64,000 nt of DNA from Paenibacillus sp. JCM 10914 (GCF_001315105.1 NZ_BAZR01000031.1:1-64000), one strand, 5' to 3'; numbered from the stretch's first letter, positions 1 to 8,083 are shown. Notes: generated from the sequence alone by a model not told the origin. Numbers and translations: made by a program.

Positions 1-1007
1 TCATCTGGGCGGTGACCGGGGCCGGAAAGACGGAGATGATCTTTCCGCTGCTGCAAGCGATTTTGGATGCGGGCGGGCGTGTGCTGGTCGCTGCACCGAG
101 GCGTGACGTGGTGCTCGAGCTTGCGCCGCGGTTAGCGAAGGCTTTTCCTGATGAGAACGTGGTCACGCTCTATGGCGGCAGTCCGGATCGCTGGAAGCGC
201 GGGACGATTACGTTATCCACGACACATCAACTACTGCGCTTTAACGAAGCCTTTGATCTGGTTGTTATAGATGAGATCGATGCGTTCCCCTATCACAATG
301 ATCCGATGCTGGATCATGCAGCACGAGGGGCGTGCAAGATTGGTGGCAAATATATTTACTTATCAGCCACGCCCCCGGCTCCGCTGCAACGAGAGGCCAA
401 GGCCGGAATACTGCCGCACGCTAAGGTGCCGGCCCGGTTCCATGGGCACCCTTTACCGGTTCCTCGCAAGCTGAAAATAGCGACGGTTGCCCGCTGTCTG
501 CAGCAGAAGAAGTTGCCGATGGCTTTGGTACGGAGTTTGAAAGCATCACTTGAACGCGGAGCGCAAGTGTTCCTCTTCGTCTCAAGGATCAAGCACATCG
601 AACCGTTTCTGGACTTGCTTCGCAGCGCTATACCGAATTTGCAGATTGAGGGCACATCCTCGGTGGATCCCGCCAGGGCAGAGAAAGTGATGTCCTTTCG
701 GAACCGGGCCATTCGCTTGCTTGTGACGACCACGATATTGGAGCGAGGAGTGACCGTCCCGATGAGCGATGTGTTTATTGCAGACGCCGATAGTGAGCTG
801 TTTGATGAGGCGGCTTTGATTCAGATGGCGGGACGTGCCGGGAGATCGAAGGACGATCCTGCGGGCAGGGTCGTGTTTGCAGCGCCATATTGGACGCGCG
901 GTCAAAGCGCAGCCGTTAGCCAGATCAAAGCGATGAACCGGATTGCGCGTAAAGGCGGGTATTTGCTAGAAGGTACTCAAGAAGCCAAGAGGAGGCGGGA
1001 TCATTGA
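1..1007 (+). CDS. comFA: ComFA, late competence DNA helicase/translocase (5' end outside window)
   Basis: The reading frame is already open at base 3 and starts upstream of the window, so only the C-terminal part is visible. The first visible residues form a Walker A motif (VTGAGKTE). A DEAD-box variant (VVIDEIDAF) lies about 85 residues on, SATPP (motif III) near residue 118 and QMAGRAGRS (motif VI) near residue 272. This is a superfamily 2 helicase. ComFA is the membrane-associated ATPase that drives uptake of single-stranded DNA through ComEC during transformation. It overlaps comFC by 4 bases, and no comFB gene lies between them, unlike in B. subtilis. The N-terminal zinc-finger region would be outside the window. 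Confidence 0.93.
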   Translation, partial: IWAVTGAGKTEMIFPLLQAILDAGGRVLVAAPRRDVVLELAPRLAKAFPDENVVTLYGGSPDRWKRGTITLSTTHQLLRFNEAFDLVVIDEIDAFPYHNDPMLDHAARGACKIGGKYIYLSATPPAPLQREAKAGILPHAKVPARFHGHPLPVPRKLKIATVARCLQQKKLPMALVRSLKASLERGAQVFLFVSRIKHIEPFLDLLRSAIPNLQIEGTSSVDPARAEKVMSFRNRAIRLLVTTTILERGVTVPMSDVFIADADSELFDEAALIQMAGRAGRSKDDPAGRVVFAAPYWTRGQSAAVSQIKAMNRIARKGGYLLEGTQEAKRRRDH

Positions 1008-1831
1008 TCGGAATGTTTAATCGTTTGCTGGGCTATGCGCATCGCCTGATGGCACCTGAGAAGGAAAATTGCCTGACTTGCGGCAAGACCGGTTCATTTA
1101 CACGGGAGTTGCCGAATGTATGTCATGCCTGCCGCAGCCGTATTCCCTGGATTGCAAACGTGCGTTGTCTACGCTGTGGAAGAGGGATAGGGTGTCCGGA
1201 TTGTAGTCGAGTGGACCTGGATGAACGCAGCTTTGTGCTTAACCGAAGCGCGGTGACCTATACCGAGCAGATGAGAGAATGGCTGGCACAGTATAAATAC
1301 AGAGGAAATGAAGGATATGCGAATGTGCTGATCGCAATGCTGGTTCGGGCGTATGCGCAATTGCATCGTGAAGCCAATCATGGGACGCGTGATCAACACC
1401 GACAGTGGAATATACATGCGGTGACCTCGGTTCCCGTTAGCGATGAACGATTACGCGAGCGTGGATTCAATCAAGCGGAGGTTCTTGCTCAAGGATTGGC
1501 AGCGCGAATGCAGCTTCCTTATGTTAGATTGTTAGTCCGAAACCGACACACGGACAAGCAAAGCTTCAAGAGCCGAATGGATCGGTTGAGAGACATGCAA
1601 AATGTATTCGGTGTCATGCCGGAGGCGCCTGGAACGCTAGATCAGATTGTAAGGATGCGCGTGAAGGAATCTGTAGATGAACGAGGGCAAACACCGCTCT
1701 GTCTACTATTGATAGATGATATCTACACCACAGGCAGTACCATCAATGCCTGCGCTGCGGTATTAAAACGGTATGAAGTGCAGCTTGGCTGGCCGATCGA
1801 AATCTATAGTTTAACGTGGGCGAGGTCGTAA
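1004..1831 (+). CDS. comFC: ComFC, competence phosphoribosyltransferase-like protein
   Basis: This 275-residue protein begins with a TTG overlapping the comFA stop, behind a strong SD (AGGAGG at 990-995). The N-terminus has a four-cysteine zinc ribbon (CLTC, CHAC, then CLRCGRGIGCPDC). The C-terminal half is a type I phosphoribosyltransferase fold with the PRPP-binding motif LLIDDIYTTGST near residues 238-249. In the ComF family this protein is needed for transformation, acts with ComFA in DNA internalisation, and has been linked to chromosomal integration of the DNA. The chain is a little longer than B. subtilis ComFC because of inserts around residues 125-135 and 205-225. Confidence 0.93.
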   Translation: MIGMFNRLLGYAHRLMAPEKENCLTCGKTGSFTRELPNVCHACRSRIPWIANVRCLRCGRGIGCPDCSRVDLDERSFVLNRSAVTYTEQMREWLAQYKYRGNEGYANVLIAMLVRAYAQLHREANHGTRDQHRQWNIHAVTSVPVSDERLRERGFNQAEVLAQGLAARMQLPYVRLLVRNRHTDKQSFKSRMDRLRDMQNVFGVMPEAPGTLDQIVRMRVKESVDERGQTPLCLLLIDDIYTTGSTINACAAVLKRYEVQLGWPIEIYSLTWARS

Positions 1832-1948
1832 TCGCTGCAAATCAGGTAAAAAGTATGAAATCTCGCTTTGGGTGATAGACGCAGGACTTAAGATAAGGTA
1901 ATCTAGGGTTATCAAAAAAGGTTCGATGTAGCATGGAGGTTGTTGAGC

Positions 1949-2359
1949 ATGAATCTGGGAAATTGTCCGCGCTGTGGTAAGCTATATACGCTGAACCTAC
2001 GGGAACTCTGTCCTGCGTGCATGAAATTAATCGAGAAAGAATACGAGAAGTGCGTCACCTATCTGCGTGAGCAGAAGGGTGCAACCATTCATGAAGTATC
2101 TGAAGCCACGGAAGTATCCGTAAGGCAAATCACGAAGTTTATCAAGGAAGGTCGGATCTCGATCGCGAATGCGCCGAACTTGGCCTACCCCTGCGAAGTA
2201 TGCGGGATATTGATCCGGGAGAGCAATATGTGCGACTCCTGTCGGACTCGCCTGACAAGGGAGCTGCGGCAAGCGACATCGACGGACCAGGACCATAAGA
2301 CTGGGTCTACGCATGAGCGCCAGACATACCGTGCCGTGGATAACGAGCGTAAATACTAA
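1949..2359 (+). CDS. yvyF: YvyF-like flagellar operon zinc-ribbon protein
   Basis: A 136-residue protein. ATG 1949 is preferred over the in-frame TTG 1940 because GGAGGT at 1935-1940 gives about 8 bases of spacing. It has two zinc-ribbon-like cysteine clusters: CPRCGK ... CPAC near the N-terminus and CEVCG ... CDSC near residue 95. Between them is a helix-turn-helix-like stretch (VSEATEVSVRQITKFIKEG). The family sits between comF and flgM in Bacilli and is usually named a flagellar operon protein (TIGR03826). Its function is not established, but the zinc ribbons and HTH suggest a nucleic-acid-binding or regulatory role. It lies about 120 bases after comFC. Confidence 0.85.
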   Translation: MNLGNCPRCGKLYTLNLRELCPACMKLIEKEYEKCVTYLREQKGATIHEVSEATEVSVRQITKFIKEGRISIANAPNLAYPCEVCGILIRESNMCDSCRTRLTRELRQATSTDQDHKTGSTHERQTYRAVDNERKY

Positions 2360-2371
2360 CTATAGAACTAT

Positions 2372-2398
2372 TAACAATGTTTCATATCCGGCCGATAA
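2372..2398 (+). promoter_or_regulatory. Sigma-D (SigD/FliA-type) promoter of flgM
   Basis: TAAC at 2372-2375, 15 bases, then GCCGATAA at 2391-2398. The flagellar sigma-D consensus is TAAA-N15-GCCGATAT. It is placed to drive flgM, whose homologue in B. subtilis has a sigma-D promoter. The -10 element is also the left arm of the hairpin listed at 2392-2430. Confidence 0.75.
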
Positions 2399-2430
2399 AC
2401 TTAGTAAAGCTTATCGGTCTTTTATTTTAA
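2392..2430 (+). terminator. Intrinsic terminator between yvyF and flgM
   Basis: CCGATAA (2392-2398) pairs with TTATCGG (2411-2417). An inner CTT/AAG pairing closes on an AGTA loop, and a T-rich tract (TCTTTTATTTT) follows. It should end read-through from the competence genes. Because it overlaps the sigma-D -10 element, only RNAs that start upstream would contain the full hairpin. Confidence 0.75.
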
Positions 2431-2444
2431 GTGAGGTGATTGAC

Positions 2445-2741
2445 GTGAAGATTAACGAATCGGGACGTGTGAACGGCATCAATTCGTATCAGCGGAATAT
2501 AGAATCACGGGAGATGCAGCCAATCGATAAGAAGAAACGTCGCAAGGATGAGGTGTCCATTTCGCCGCAGGCGATGGAGCTCAGCGCAATGAGTAAGGTT
2601 CAGGACCCTGAGCGCGCGGAGAAGATCCAGCGCCTGAAGGAGTCCGTAGCCAACGGCACCTATGAGGTACCGGCGGATCGTTTGGCAGACAAGATGCTCC
2701 CCTATTTTCAATCTTATAATAAATCGGGTGAATCCAATTGA
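2445..2741 (+). CDS. flgM: FlgM, anti-sigma-D factor
   Basis: The frame is open further upstream, but GTG 2445 with the SD-like GTGAGGTG at 2431-2438 gives a 98-residue protein of family-typical size. It starts VKINESGRVNGINSYQRN. The C-terminal half (from about residue 45, VSISPQAMELSAMSK) is the sigma-binding region of the FlgM family, with the conserved ERAEKIQRLKESVANGTYEV segment and PADRLADKML near the end. FlgM holds sigma-D inactive until the hook-basal body is complete, then is removed or exported, releasing filament gene expression. Its own sigma-D promoter provides feedback. It overlaps flgN by 4 bases. Confidence 0.93.
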   Translation: MKINESGRVNGINSYQRNIESREMQPIDKKKRRKDEVSISPQAMELSAMSKVQDPERAEKIQRLKESVANGTYEVPADRLADKMLPYFQSYNKSGESN

Positions 2742-3238
2742 GTGTTAGATCCATTATCGATTATATGAAGCGGCAGGATGAGCTGCATGAACAGCTGATC
2801 GCCGCAGGACAAGACAAACGGCAGGCGATCTTGGATAACGATGTAGAGCGTCTGACATCGGTCATGACCAAGGAGAACCGCCTGCTGAAGCAGGTGGCGG
2901 AAACGGAGAGGCAGAGGCAAGATGCCGCAGATGAGTTCTTACGTGAGAAGGGCATCCGCTCCCAGCTTCAGCTGACGGTTACCGAAATGACCCGTCTTGT
3001 ATTCAATCCGGATGAGAAGAACGAGTTGCTTCAAGTGCAGCAACAGTTAATGGACAGGCTCATGGCATTAAAGGAATTGAATGCAATGAATAAGGAACTG
3101 ATTGAGCAGTCATTAGCGTTCATTGATTATAGCCTCAATCTGCTGGTTAGCCGTCCGGAAGACGATCTGTTATATCAACATCCGAAGCAGCAGCAGAGTG
3201 CAGGCAAAGGCCGAAGCATGTTTGATACCAGGGCATAA
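2738..3238 (+). CDS. flgN: FlgN-family flagellar export chaperone (YvyG)
   Basis: A 166-residue, mostly helical, charged protein starting with a TTG that overlaps the flgM stop, so translation is probably coupled. Long heptad-like helices are seen at residues 5-60 and 85-135 (for example ERQRQDAADEFLREKG). FlgN proteins bind the C-terminal helices of the hook-filament junction proteins FlgK and FlgL and deliver them to the export gate; flgK and flgL are the next two genes. The assignment rests on length, helical character and conserved position, because FlgN sequences vary widely. Confidence 0.88.
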   Translation: MSVRSIIDYMKRQDELHEQLIAAGQDKRQAILDNDVERLTSVMTKENRLLKQVAETERQRQDAADEFLREKGIRSQLQLTVTEMTRLVFNPDEKNELLQVQQQLMDRLMALKELNAMNKELIEQSLAFIDYSLNLLVSRPEDDLLYQHPKQQQSAGKGRSMFDTRA

Positions 3239-3257
3239 GAAGAAAGGAACATGAACG

Positions 3258-4829
3258 ATGAGATCGACATTTCACTTGCTCGAAATTGGTAAGAGGGGCT
3301 TGATCGCCCAGCAAGCAGCGCTGAATACAGCAGGACATAACGTTACGAATGCCAATACACCAGGTTATTCTCGCCAGACCACGAGACTCGTAGCGGCTAA
3401 TCCGCTTTCTTTTCCCGGTCTGCAGCGGACCATGGCAGCGGGTCAGCTTGGTATGGGGGTTGAAGCTGATAGCATTAGGCGCGTGCGGGACTTCCTGTTG
3501 GATATTGAATATCGTAATCAGAATACGAATCTTTCGACTTGGAGTGTACAACAAGAGACACTTTCTAATATAGAGGGTATTTTTAATGAACCTTCAGACA
3601 GCAGTTTAAGTGCTAGTATTGCCGAGTTCTGGACAGCTTGGCAGACGCTAAGCAAGAACCCGAGCGATACCGACTTGTCGGCTCGTATGGCCGTGCAGCA
3701 GAAAGCAATCGCATTGACGGAGACATTCAACCATATACACTCGCAGCTAACGACGCTCAGCAATAACCTGACATCCCGTATCGACACGAAGGTTGGGGAA
3801 GCGAACAATTACATAGACCAGATTGCGGAACTTACGCAGAGTATTAAGCGAATCGAAGGTCTTGGCGATAACGCGAACGACCTGCGGGATAAGCGGGACT
3901 TGCTCGTTGACCAACTGTCCATGCTTGGGAACGTGAACGTGAACGAGACCGGTGATACTTACCAAGTAACCTTCGGTGGCCAGCTAGTAGTGGACGATAT
4001 GATCTCAACGCCAATAACTGCAGCGATTACGGCTACTCTTACAGGCGGTGAGATTGCTGGCTATGTTACCTCGCGTGATGTTCATGTACAAGGATACATC
4101 TCGCAGCTCAACATTATGGCCAATACGCTCGCTACCGGTCAAGTGGAAGTGACGTTACCCGCAGGTACGATTCTTCCTCCTGGAGTAACTATCCCAGGTG
4201 CGGTCATGGACCCGGGTAATCCGCGTAAGCTTGCAGAGGATACGAAGCATACCGTGGATGGATTGAATGGCCTGCACAAGCTGGGCTACACGCTTAATGA
4301 GCCGGCAACCAATGGAACCGACTTCTTCGTTGCAGCCGATGGCGGAACGATTACTGCGGGTAATATGAGGCTTAGCCAAAGCGTCCAATCCGATTTGAAG
4401 AATATCGGGGCTTCCCTTCGTACGGAAATGCGCAACAATCCGGATGGTTCCACTTCGGAAGTGGTGCTGAAGGGTAACGGGGGCATGGCGCTTCTGATTG
4501 CTGGTTTATCTGAGCGGACGTTCAGCTTTAATCCGAACAATAATAACGGTGCCATTACGGATATTACGAACTTCGAAGGTTATCTGCAGTCCGTTATCTC
4601 CAAATTGGGTTCAGACAGCAGCAACGCCATTAAGATGGTAGAGAACGGCACACTGCTCGTAGAGCATGCAGACACATTGCGTCTATCGATCAGCAGTGTA
4701 TCGCTAGACGAGGAAATGTCGGATTTGATTCGATTCCAACATGCTTACAGTGCTTCATCCCGCGTCGTAACCACGATTGATGAAATGTTGGACAAACTAA
4801 TTAACGGTACCGGCATCGTCGGCAGATAG
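3258..4829 (+). CDS. flgK: FlgK, flagellar hook-filament junction protein 1
   Basis: A 523-residue axial protein, typical FlgK length. The N-terminus has the axial-protein signature HLLEIGKRGLIAQQAALN followed by NVTNANTPGYSRQ, shared by rod, hook and HAP proteins. The C-terminus (SVSLDEEMSDLIRFQHAYSA) is the matching coiled-coil D0 segment. The middle (about 90-430) is the variable domain. FlgK sits at the hook tip as the first junction ring before FlgL and flagellin. It begins 20 bases after flgN with the SD AAGAAAGGA and is followed 12 bases later by flgL. Confidence 0.97.
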   Translation: MRSTFHLLEIGKRGLIAQQAALNTAGHNVTNANTPGYSRQTTRLVAANPLSFPGLQRTMAAGQLGMGVEADSIRRVRDFLLDIEYRNQNTNLSTWSVQQETLSNIEGIFNEPSDSSLSASIAEFWTAWQTLSKNPSDTDLSARMAVQQKAIALTETFNHIHSQLTTLSNNLTSRIDTKVGEANNYIDQIAELTQSIKRIEGLGDNANDLRDKRDLLVDQLSMLGNVNVNETGDTYQVTFGGQLVVDDMISTPITAAITATLTGGEIAGYVTSRDVHVQGYISQLNIMANTLATGQVEVTLPAGTILPPGVTIPGAVMDPGNPRKLAEDTKHTVDGLNGLHKLGYTLNEPATNGTDFFVAADGGTITAGNMRLSQSVQSDLKNIGASLRTEMRNNPDGSTSEVVLKGNGGMALLIAGLSERTFSFNPNNNNGAITDITNFEGYLQSVISKLGSDSSNAIKMVENGTLLVEHADTLRLSISSVSLDEEMSDLIRFQHAYSASSRVVTTIDEMLDKLINGTGIVGR

Positions 4830-4841
4830 GAGGCTTAATCC

Positions 4842-5735
4842 ATGCGTATAACCCAATCTATGATGACTAGTTCCATGATGAGCGGCTTGCAGGGGAACTA
4901 CAAACGTCTTGACAAATACCAGGAACAGATGATGACCCAGCGCCGCATCAACCGCCCTTCCGACGATCCGGTGGGTATAGCCAGTGCACTACAATACCGT
5001 GGGCAGATTACGGCTACCACGCAGTTCGAACAGAATGCGGAGGACGCAGATGCTTGGCTGAAATATGGAGACACGGTGATGACCGAGGTCACTCAAATTA
5101 TCCAAAAGCTTTCAGAACTGGCAGTGCAGGGTGGAACAGATACAGTTCCAAAGGATGCAAGGGAAAATATTGCAGCTGAGGTGGATCAGTTATATCAACA
5201 ACTTGTCTCACTGGGTAATTCTCAATTCAAAGGAAAATATATATTTAATGGAGAAAGAACGGATCAGAAGCCTTTTCCTGATGATCCAATTAACACTGCT
5301 TATGATTTGGATAACGGCGAAGTAAGGTATCAAGTGGGCGCAGGGATCACTGTGTCTGTGAATACGCTCGGGGAGCAGGTATTTGGATCTCATGGTGATG
5401 CTGATGGTATCTTCGCGGTTGTTAATAACTTGAAGCAGGCTTTATTGGCAGATGATACAGCAGGAATTCAAAGTGCCATCCCTTCACTACAGAAAAATTT
5501 GGAGACAACCATTACTGCACAGGCAGAAATGGGCGGCAAACAAAATCGTCTGGAATTTACTCTGAGTCGCCTAGGCGATTTGAATTTGAACTATATGGAT
5601 CTACAATCCAAAGTCGAGGATGCTGATATCTCAAAAGTTATTATTGGATTGAAAACATCGGAAAGTATCTATCAGGCGTCATTGGATACGATGGCTCGTA
5701 TTATTCGTCCAAGTTTAATGGACTTCCTTAGATAG
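4842..5735 (+). CDS. flgL: FlgL, flagellar hook-filament junction protein 3
   Basis: A 297-residue protein beginning MRITQSMMTSSMM, with SD GGAGG just upstream. The N-terminus carries the flagellin-like motif RRINRPSDDPVGIASALQYR. The C-terminus (SKVEDADISKVIIGLKTSESIYQASL) is the complementary D0/D1 helix. This pairing of flagellin-type ends with a short central region is typical of FlgL (HAP3), which forms the ring between FlgK and the filament. It is co-transcribed with flgK. Confidence 0.96.
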   Translation: MRITQSMMTSSMMSGLQGNYKRLDKYQEQMMTQRRINRPSDDPVGIASALQYRGQITATTQFEQNAEDADAWLKYGDTVMTEVTQIIQKLSELAVQGGTDTVPKDARENIAAEVDQLYQQLVSLGNSQFKGKYIFNGERTDQKPFPDDPINTAYDLDNGEVRYQVGAGITVSVNTLGEQVFGSHGDADGIFAVVNNLKQALLADDTAGIQSAIPSLQKNLETTITAQAEMGGKQNRLEFTLSRLGDLNLNYMDLQSKVEDADISKVIIGLKTSESIYQASLDTMARIIRPSLMDFLR

Positions 5736-5748
5736 AGGAGGGAAATGA

Positions 5749-6324
5749 ATGAACTTCCCTCGTATTCAAATTCAGCAGGAATATTCCAGATTAGGGATCG
5801 AAACAACCAGAGGAAAGCATAACATTGAGCAACCCCGGCCTTCCTTGAATATGAATCAGCAACAAGGTGAAATTGAAGTGAAAAGAACCAATCCTACATT
5901 GGAGATTGATTCGAGAAAAGCCTGGTCAGCTCTAGGCATAGCGCGTATTGTAGAAGTTAATGACCGTATTGCACAATCTTCTATGGAGATATCAATGCAT
6001 AATATCGCGGAGATTGCCCGTAACGGAGACCGGATGATGCACTTTCAAAAAAGTAAGAATGTATTTGCGGAGATTGCAAGGGATAATGTATTTAAAGCTC
6101 GGCCTAGAGTTGAGATCGTGGGAGAGCCGGGGTATGATAATGTGGATGTCACTTTTACTCCTGGGAAATTGCAAATGAATTATACACCTGGAGGAGTGAC
6201 CTTCAGTCCTGAAACCTATAAGCCGGTTGTTGATTATTATCCCGGCAAGGTTAATTCGTATCTGATCCAAAAAAATTACATATCTATGTCTGTGGCGGGG
6301 GGACAACTGAATGCGGTTGTCTAA
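5749..6324 (+). CDS. YviE-like DUF6470 protein
   Basis: A 191-residue protein starting MNFPRIQIQQEYSRLGIETT after SD GAGGAGGG. The N-terminal part is rich in repeated hydrophilic phrases that match MxxP..I..QQ-type DUF6470 proteins (B. subtilis YviE), always found between flgL and fliW. The C-terminal half contains repeated beta-like segments (VDVTFTPGKLQMNYTPGGV and VVDYYPGKVNSYL). It has no signal peptide or membrane segment. Function is unknown. The conserved position suggests a role in filament assembly or in the FliW-CsrA circuit, but nothing in the sequence proves it. Confidence 0.85.
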   Translation: MNFPRIQIQQEYSRLGIETTRGKHNIEQPRPSLNMNQQQGEIEVKRTNPTLEIDSRKAWSALGIARIVEVNDRIAQSSMEISMHNIAEIARNGDRMMHFQKSKNVFAEIARDNVFKARPRVEIVGEPGYDNVDVTFTPGKLQMNYTPGGVTFSPETYKPVVDYYPGKVNSYLIQKNYISMSVAGGQLNAVV

Positions 6325-6334
6325 CGGCAGATAT

Positions 6335-6373
6335 ACAATAGCTATAATAGACACCTGTCGTTATAGCTATTGT
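6335..6373 (+). repeat. Perfect 13-bp inverted repeat between the DUF6470 gene and fliW
   Basis: ACAATAGCTATAA (6335-6347) and TTATAGCTATTGT (6361-6373) flank a 13-base loop. An outer CTAAC (6321-6325) and GTTAG (6375-6379) could extend the pairing. There is no T-tract, so a full terminator is unlikely. It may be a processing site, an attenuator or an operator, and it also contains a TATAAT hexamer (6343-6348). Confidence 0.6.
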
Positions 6374-6397
6374 TGTTAGAAAGGGAGGTTTAGAAAC

Positions 6398-6862
6398 ATG
6401 ATTGTCAATACCAGAAGATTTGGGGAAATTGAAATTGATGAGAAAGAAGTAATTACCTTCAAGGGTCCAATTTTGGGGTTTGGCTACTTTCAAAAGTATG
6501 TTTTTATTCAATCTGAAGACAGCCAACTTCCATTCGAATTCCTGCAATCCGTAGAAGATCAAAACTTGACGTTTATAGTGACAGATCCATTTGTTTTCGT
6601 TAACGAGTATGAATTTCATTTGGACTCCCATTGGATGGATGCTTTAGAAGTAGTCGATGAGAAGGATGTTCAGGTACTAGTAATCGTAACGGCTCGTTCA
6701 GCTAGTGATATTACTTGCAATTTAAGAGCACCGATCGTACTAAACAGGGCTAAAAGCTTTGCAGCTCAAATTGTATTGGAGCATGGGAGCTATACGACAA
6801 AACACTCGTTGTTTGGTGGGAAGGAAGGAGAAGATTCGAATGTTGATCTTGTCCAGGAATAG
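6398..6862 (+). CDS. fliW: FliW, flagellar assembly factor and CsrA antagonist
   Basis: A 154-residue protein starting MIVNTRRFGEIEIDEKEVITF, with the FliW-typical FKGPILGFGYFQKYVFI segment (residues 24-40) and LRAPIVLNRAKSFAAQIVLE near residues 109-128. SD GGGAGG lies before the ATG. FliW binds either flagellin or CsrA. When flagellin is exported, FliW is freed, binds CsrA and relieves repression of hag translation. Its gene overlaps csrA by 23 bases, with hag directly downstream, so all three parts of the circuit are contiguous. Confidence 0.96.
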   Translation: MIVNTRRFGEIEIDEKEVITFKGPILGFGYFQKYVFIQSEDSQLPFEFLQSVEDQNLTFIVTDPFVFVNEYEFHLDSHWMDALEVVDEKDVQVLVIVTARSASDITCNLRAPIVLNRAKSFAAQIVLEHGSYTTKHSLFGGKEGEDSNVDLVQE

Positions 6863-7076
6863 AGGTCAGAAAATCATGATCAATGACAATATCGTTCTCT
6901 CCATCATTGAAATCAATGGGGATCAAGTTCGGATTGGCATTGAGGCTCCATCGAATGTCTCGATATACCGTGAAGAAATTTATGAATCGATTAAACAGCA
7001 GAACCAGCATGCCATTGAGTTTAACGTCGAAATTAAGGGTATTTTAAATGGTCTAGCCAGACAAAAAAAGAATTAG
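6840..7076 (+). CDS. csrA: CsrA, RNA-binding translational repressor of flagellin
   Basis: Start ATG 6840 gives 78 residues beginning MLILSRNRGQKIMINDNIVL, the canonical CsrA N-terminus. It continues through VRIGIEAPSNVSIYREEIYE, which includes the RNA-binding loop and the conserved R of VSIYR. The longer upstream open frame is fliW sequence read in another frame. CsrA dimers bind GGA motifs near ribosome binding sites; in B. subtilis the target is the hag leader. The sequence just before this start (GGGAAGGAAGGAG) holds several GGA triplets, so autoregulation is possible but untested. Confidence 0.96.
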   Translation: MLILSRNRGQKIMINDNIVLSIIEINGDQVRIGIEAPSNVSIYREEIYESIKQQNQHAIEFNVEIKGILNGLARQKKN

Positions 7077-7104
7077 AAATCTTATTGAATTTCTTAAATA
7101 GCTA

Positions 7105-7131
7105 TAAACAAAAGGGTGAATAAGCCGATAT
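7105..7131 (+). promoter_or_regulatory. Consensus sigma-D promoter of hag
   Basis: TAAA at 7105-7108, exactly 15 bases, then GCCGATAT at 7124-7131, a perfect match to the sigma-D consensus. Transcription should begin around 7138-7140 and leave a leader of about 100 bases before the flagellin start. Confidence 0.92.
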
Positions 7132-7198
7132 ATATAATATGGGTCGGAAGATATGGCAGTGACGGCCGAACGCTATTCTTCGATCACAAATGGGTGAA

Positions 7199-7237
7199 GC
7201 ATGGATGCTAATCACCAACACATTCCAGGGAGGAATT
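7199..7237 (+). promoter_or_regulatory. Probable CsrA-binding sites in the hag leader
   Basis: Two GGA-centred sites lie in the leader. CATGGATG (7200-7207) is upstream, and CAGGGAGGAATT (7226-7237) contains the SD. B. subtilis CsrA blocks hag translation by binding one site over the SD and a second upstream. The arrangement is the same here, but binding is inferred. Confidence 0.45.
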
Positions 7238-7242
7238 CTATC

Positions 7243-8067
7243 ATGCGTATTAACCACAATATCAGTTCTTACAACACTCAGCGTCAGCTGACCGCTAACA
7301 ACAATGCTCAAAGTAAATCTTTGGAGAAATTGTCTTCGGGTTACCGTATTAACCGCGCAGCTGATGATGCTGCTGGTTTGGCGATTTCCGAGAAAATGCG
7401 TAATCAAATCCGCGGTCTGGAGCAAGCTTCCAAAAATGCTCTGGATGGTATCTCTCTGATTCAAACTGCTGAAGGTGCACTGAATGAGACTCATGCAATG
7501 CTCCAACGTATGGGTGAACTGTTTACTCAAGCTGCCAACGAAACGTTGACTACTTCGGACGTAACGAAAATTCAATCAGAAATTACACAGTTGAAAGAAC
7601 AAATTAATAACATTGCCGAACAAACTTCCTTTAATACTAAGAATCTTCTCGGGAATGCTGCTCCAGCCTCCCTTACTTTCCAAGTAGGTGCCAATGAAGA
7701 TGAGACGATTACTATTAACCTTCAAAAGGCTACTGCTACAGAGCTTGGTCTCGATGATTTGGAAGATCTGGAAGATGCCACAAATGATCAAGCTAAAGGG
7801 AATATGACGATCATCAAGGCGGCAATTGACACGGTGTCTGATATCCGTTCCAATCTTGGTGCTGTTCAAAATCGTTTGGAACACACAATCAATAACCTGG
7901 GAACGACTTCTGAAAACTTGCAAGCTGCCGAATCCCGTATCCGTGATGTAGATATGGCGAAAGAAATGAGTGAATCCACGAAGATTAATATTCTTCAGCA
8001 AGCTGCGACTGCGATGTTGGCACAAGCTAACCAACAACCACAAGGCGTACTGCAGTTGCTTCGTTAA
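7243..8067 (+). CDS. hag: Flagellin (Hag), flagellar filament protein
   Basis: ATG 7243, with SD GGGAGGA at 7228-7234, gives a 274-residue flagellin starting MRINHNISSYNTQRQL. D0/D1 signatures are LEKLSSGYRINRAADDAAGL near residue 30 and, at the C-terminus, LQAAESRIRDVDMAKEM and ILQQAATAMLAQANQQPQ. The variable region between them (about 145-200) is short, so this is a compact flagellin with little D2/D3. It is expressed from its own consensus sigma-D promoter, controlled by CsrA, and closed by a strong terminator. Serines and threonines in the central region are possible targets for the decoration cassette 6 kb downstream. Confidence 0.98.
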   Translation: MRINHNISSYNTQRQLTANNNAQSKSLEKLSSGYRINRAADDAAGLAISEKMRNQIRGLEQASKNALDGISLIQTAEGALNETHAMLQRMGELFTQAANETLTTSDVTKIQSEITQLKEQINNIAEQTSFNTKNLLGNAAPASLTFQVGANEDETITINLQKATATELGLDDLEDLEDATNDQAKGNMTIIKAAIDTVSDIRSNLGAVQNRLEHTINNLGTTSENLQAAESRIRDVDMAKEMSESTKINILQQAATAMLAQANQQPQGVLQLLR

Positions 8068-8083
8068 TTGATAATTTAACGTG

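Noticed and set aside
2313-2444. N-terminal extension of FlgM
   Set aside because: The frame is open upstream, but this region holds the terminator and sigma-D promoter, and GTG 2445 has an SD and gives family length.
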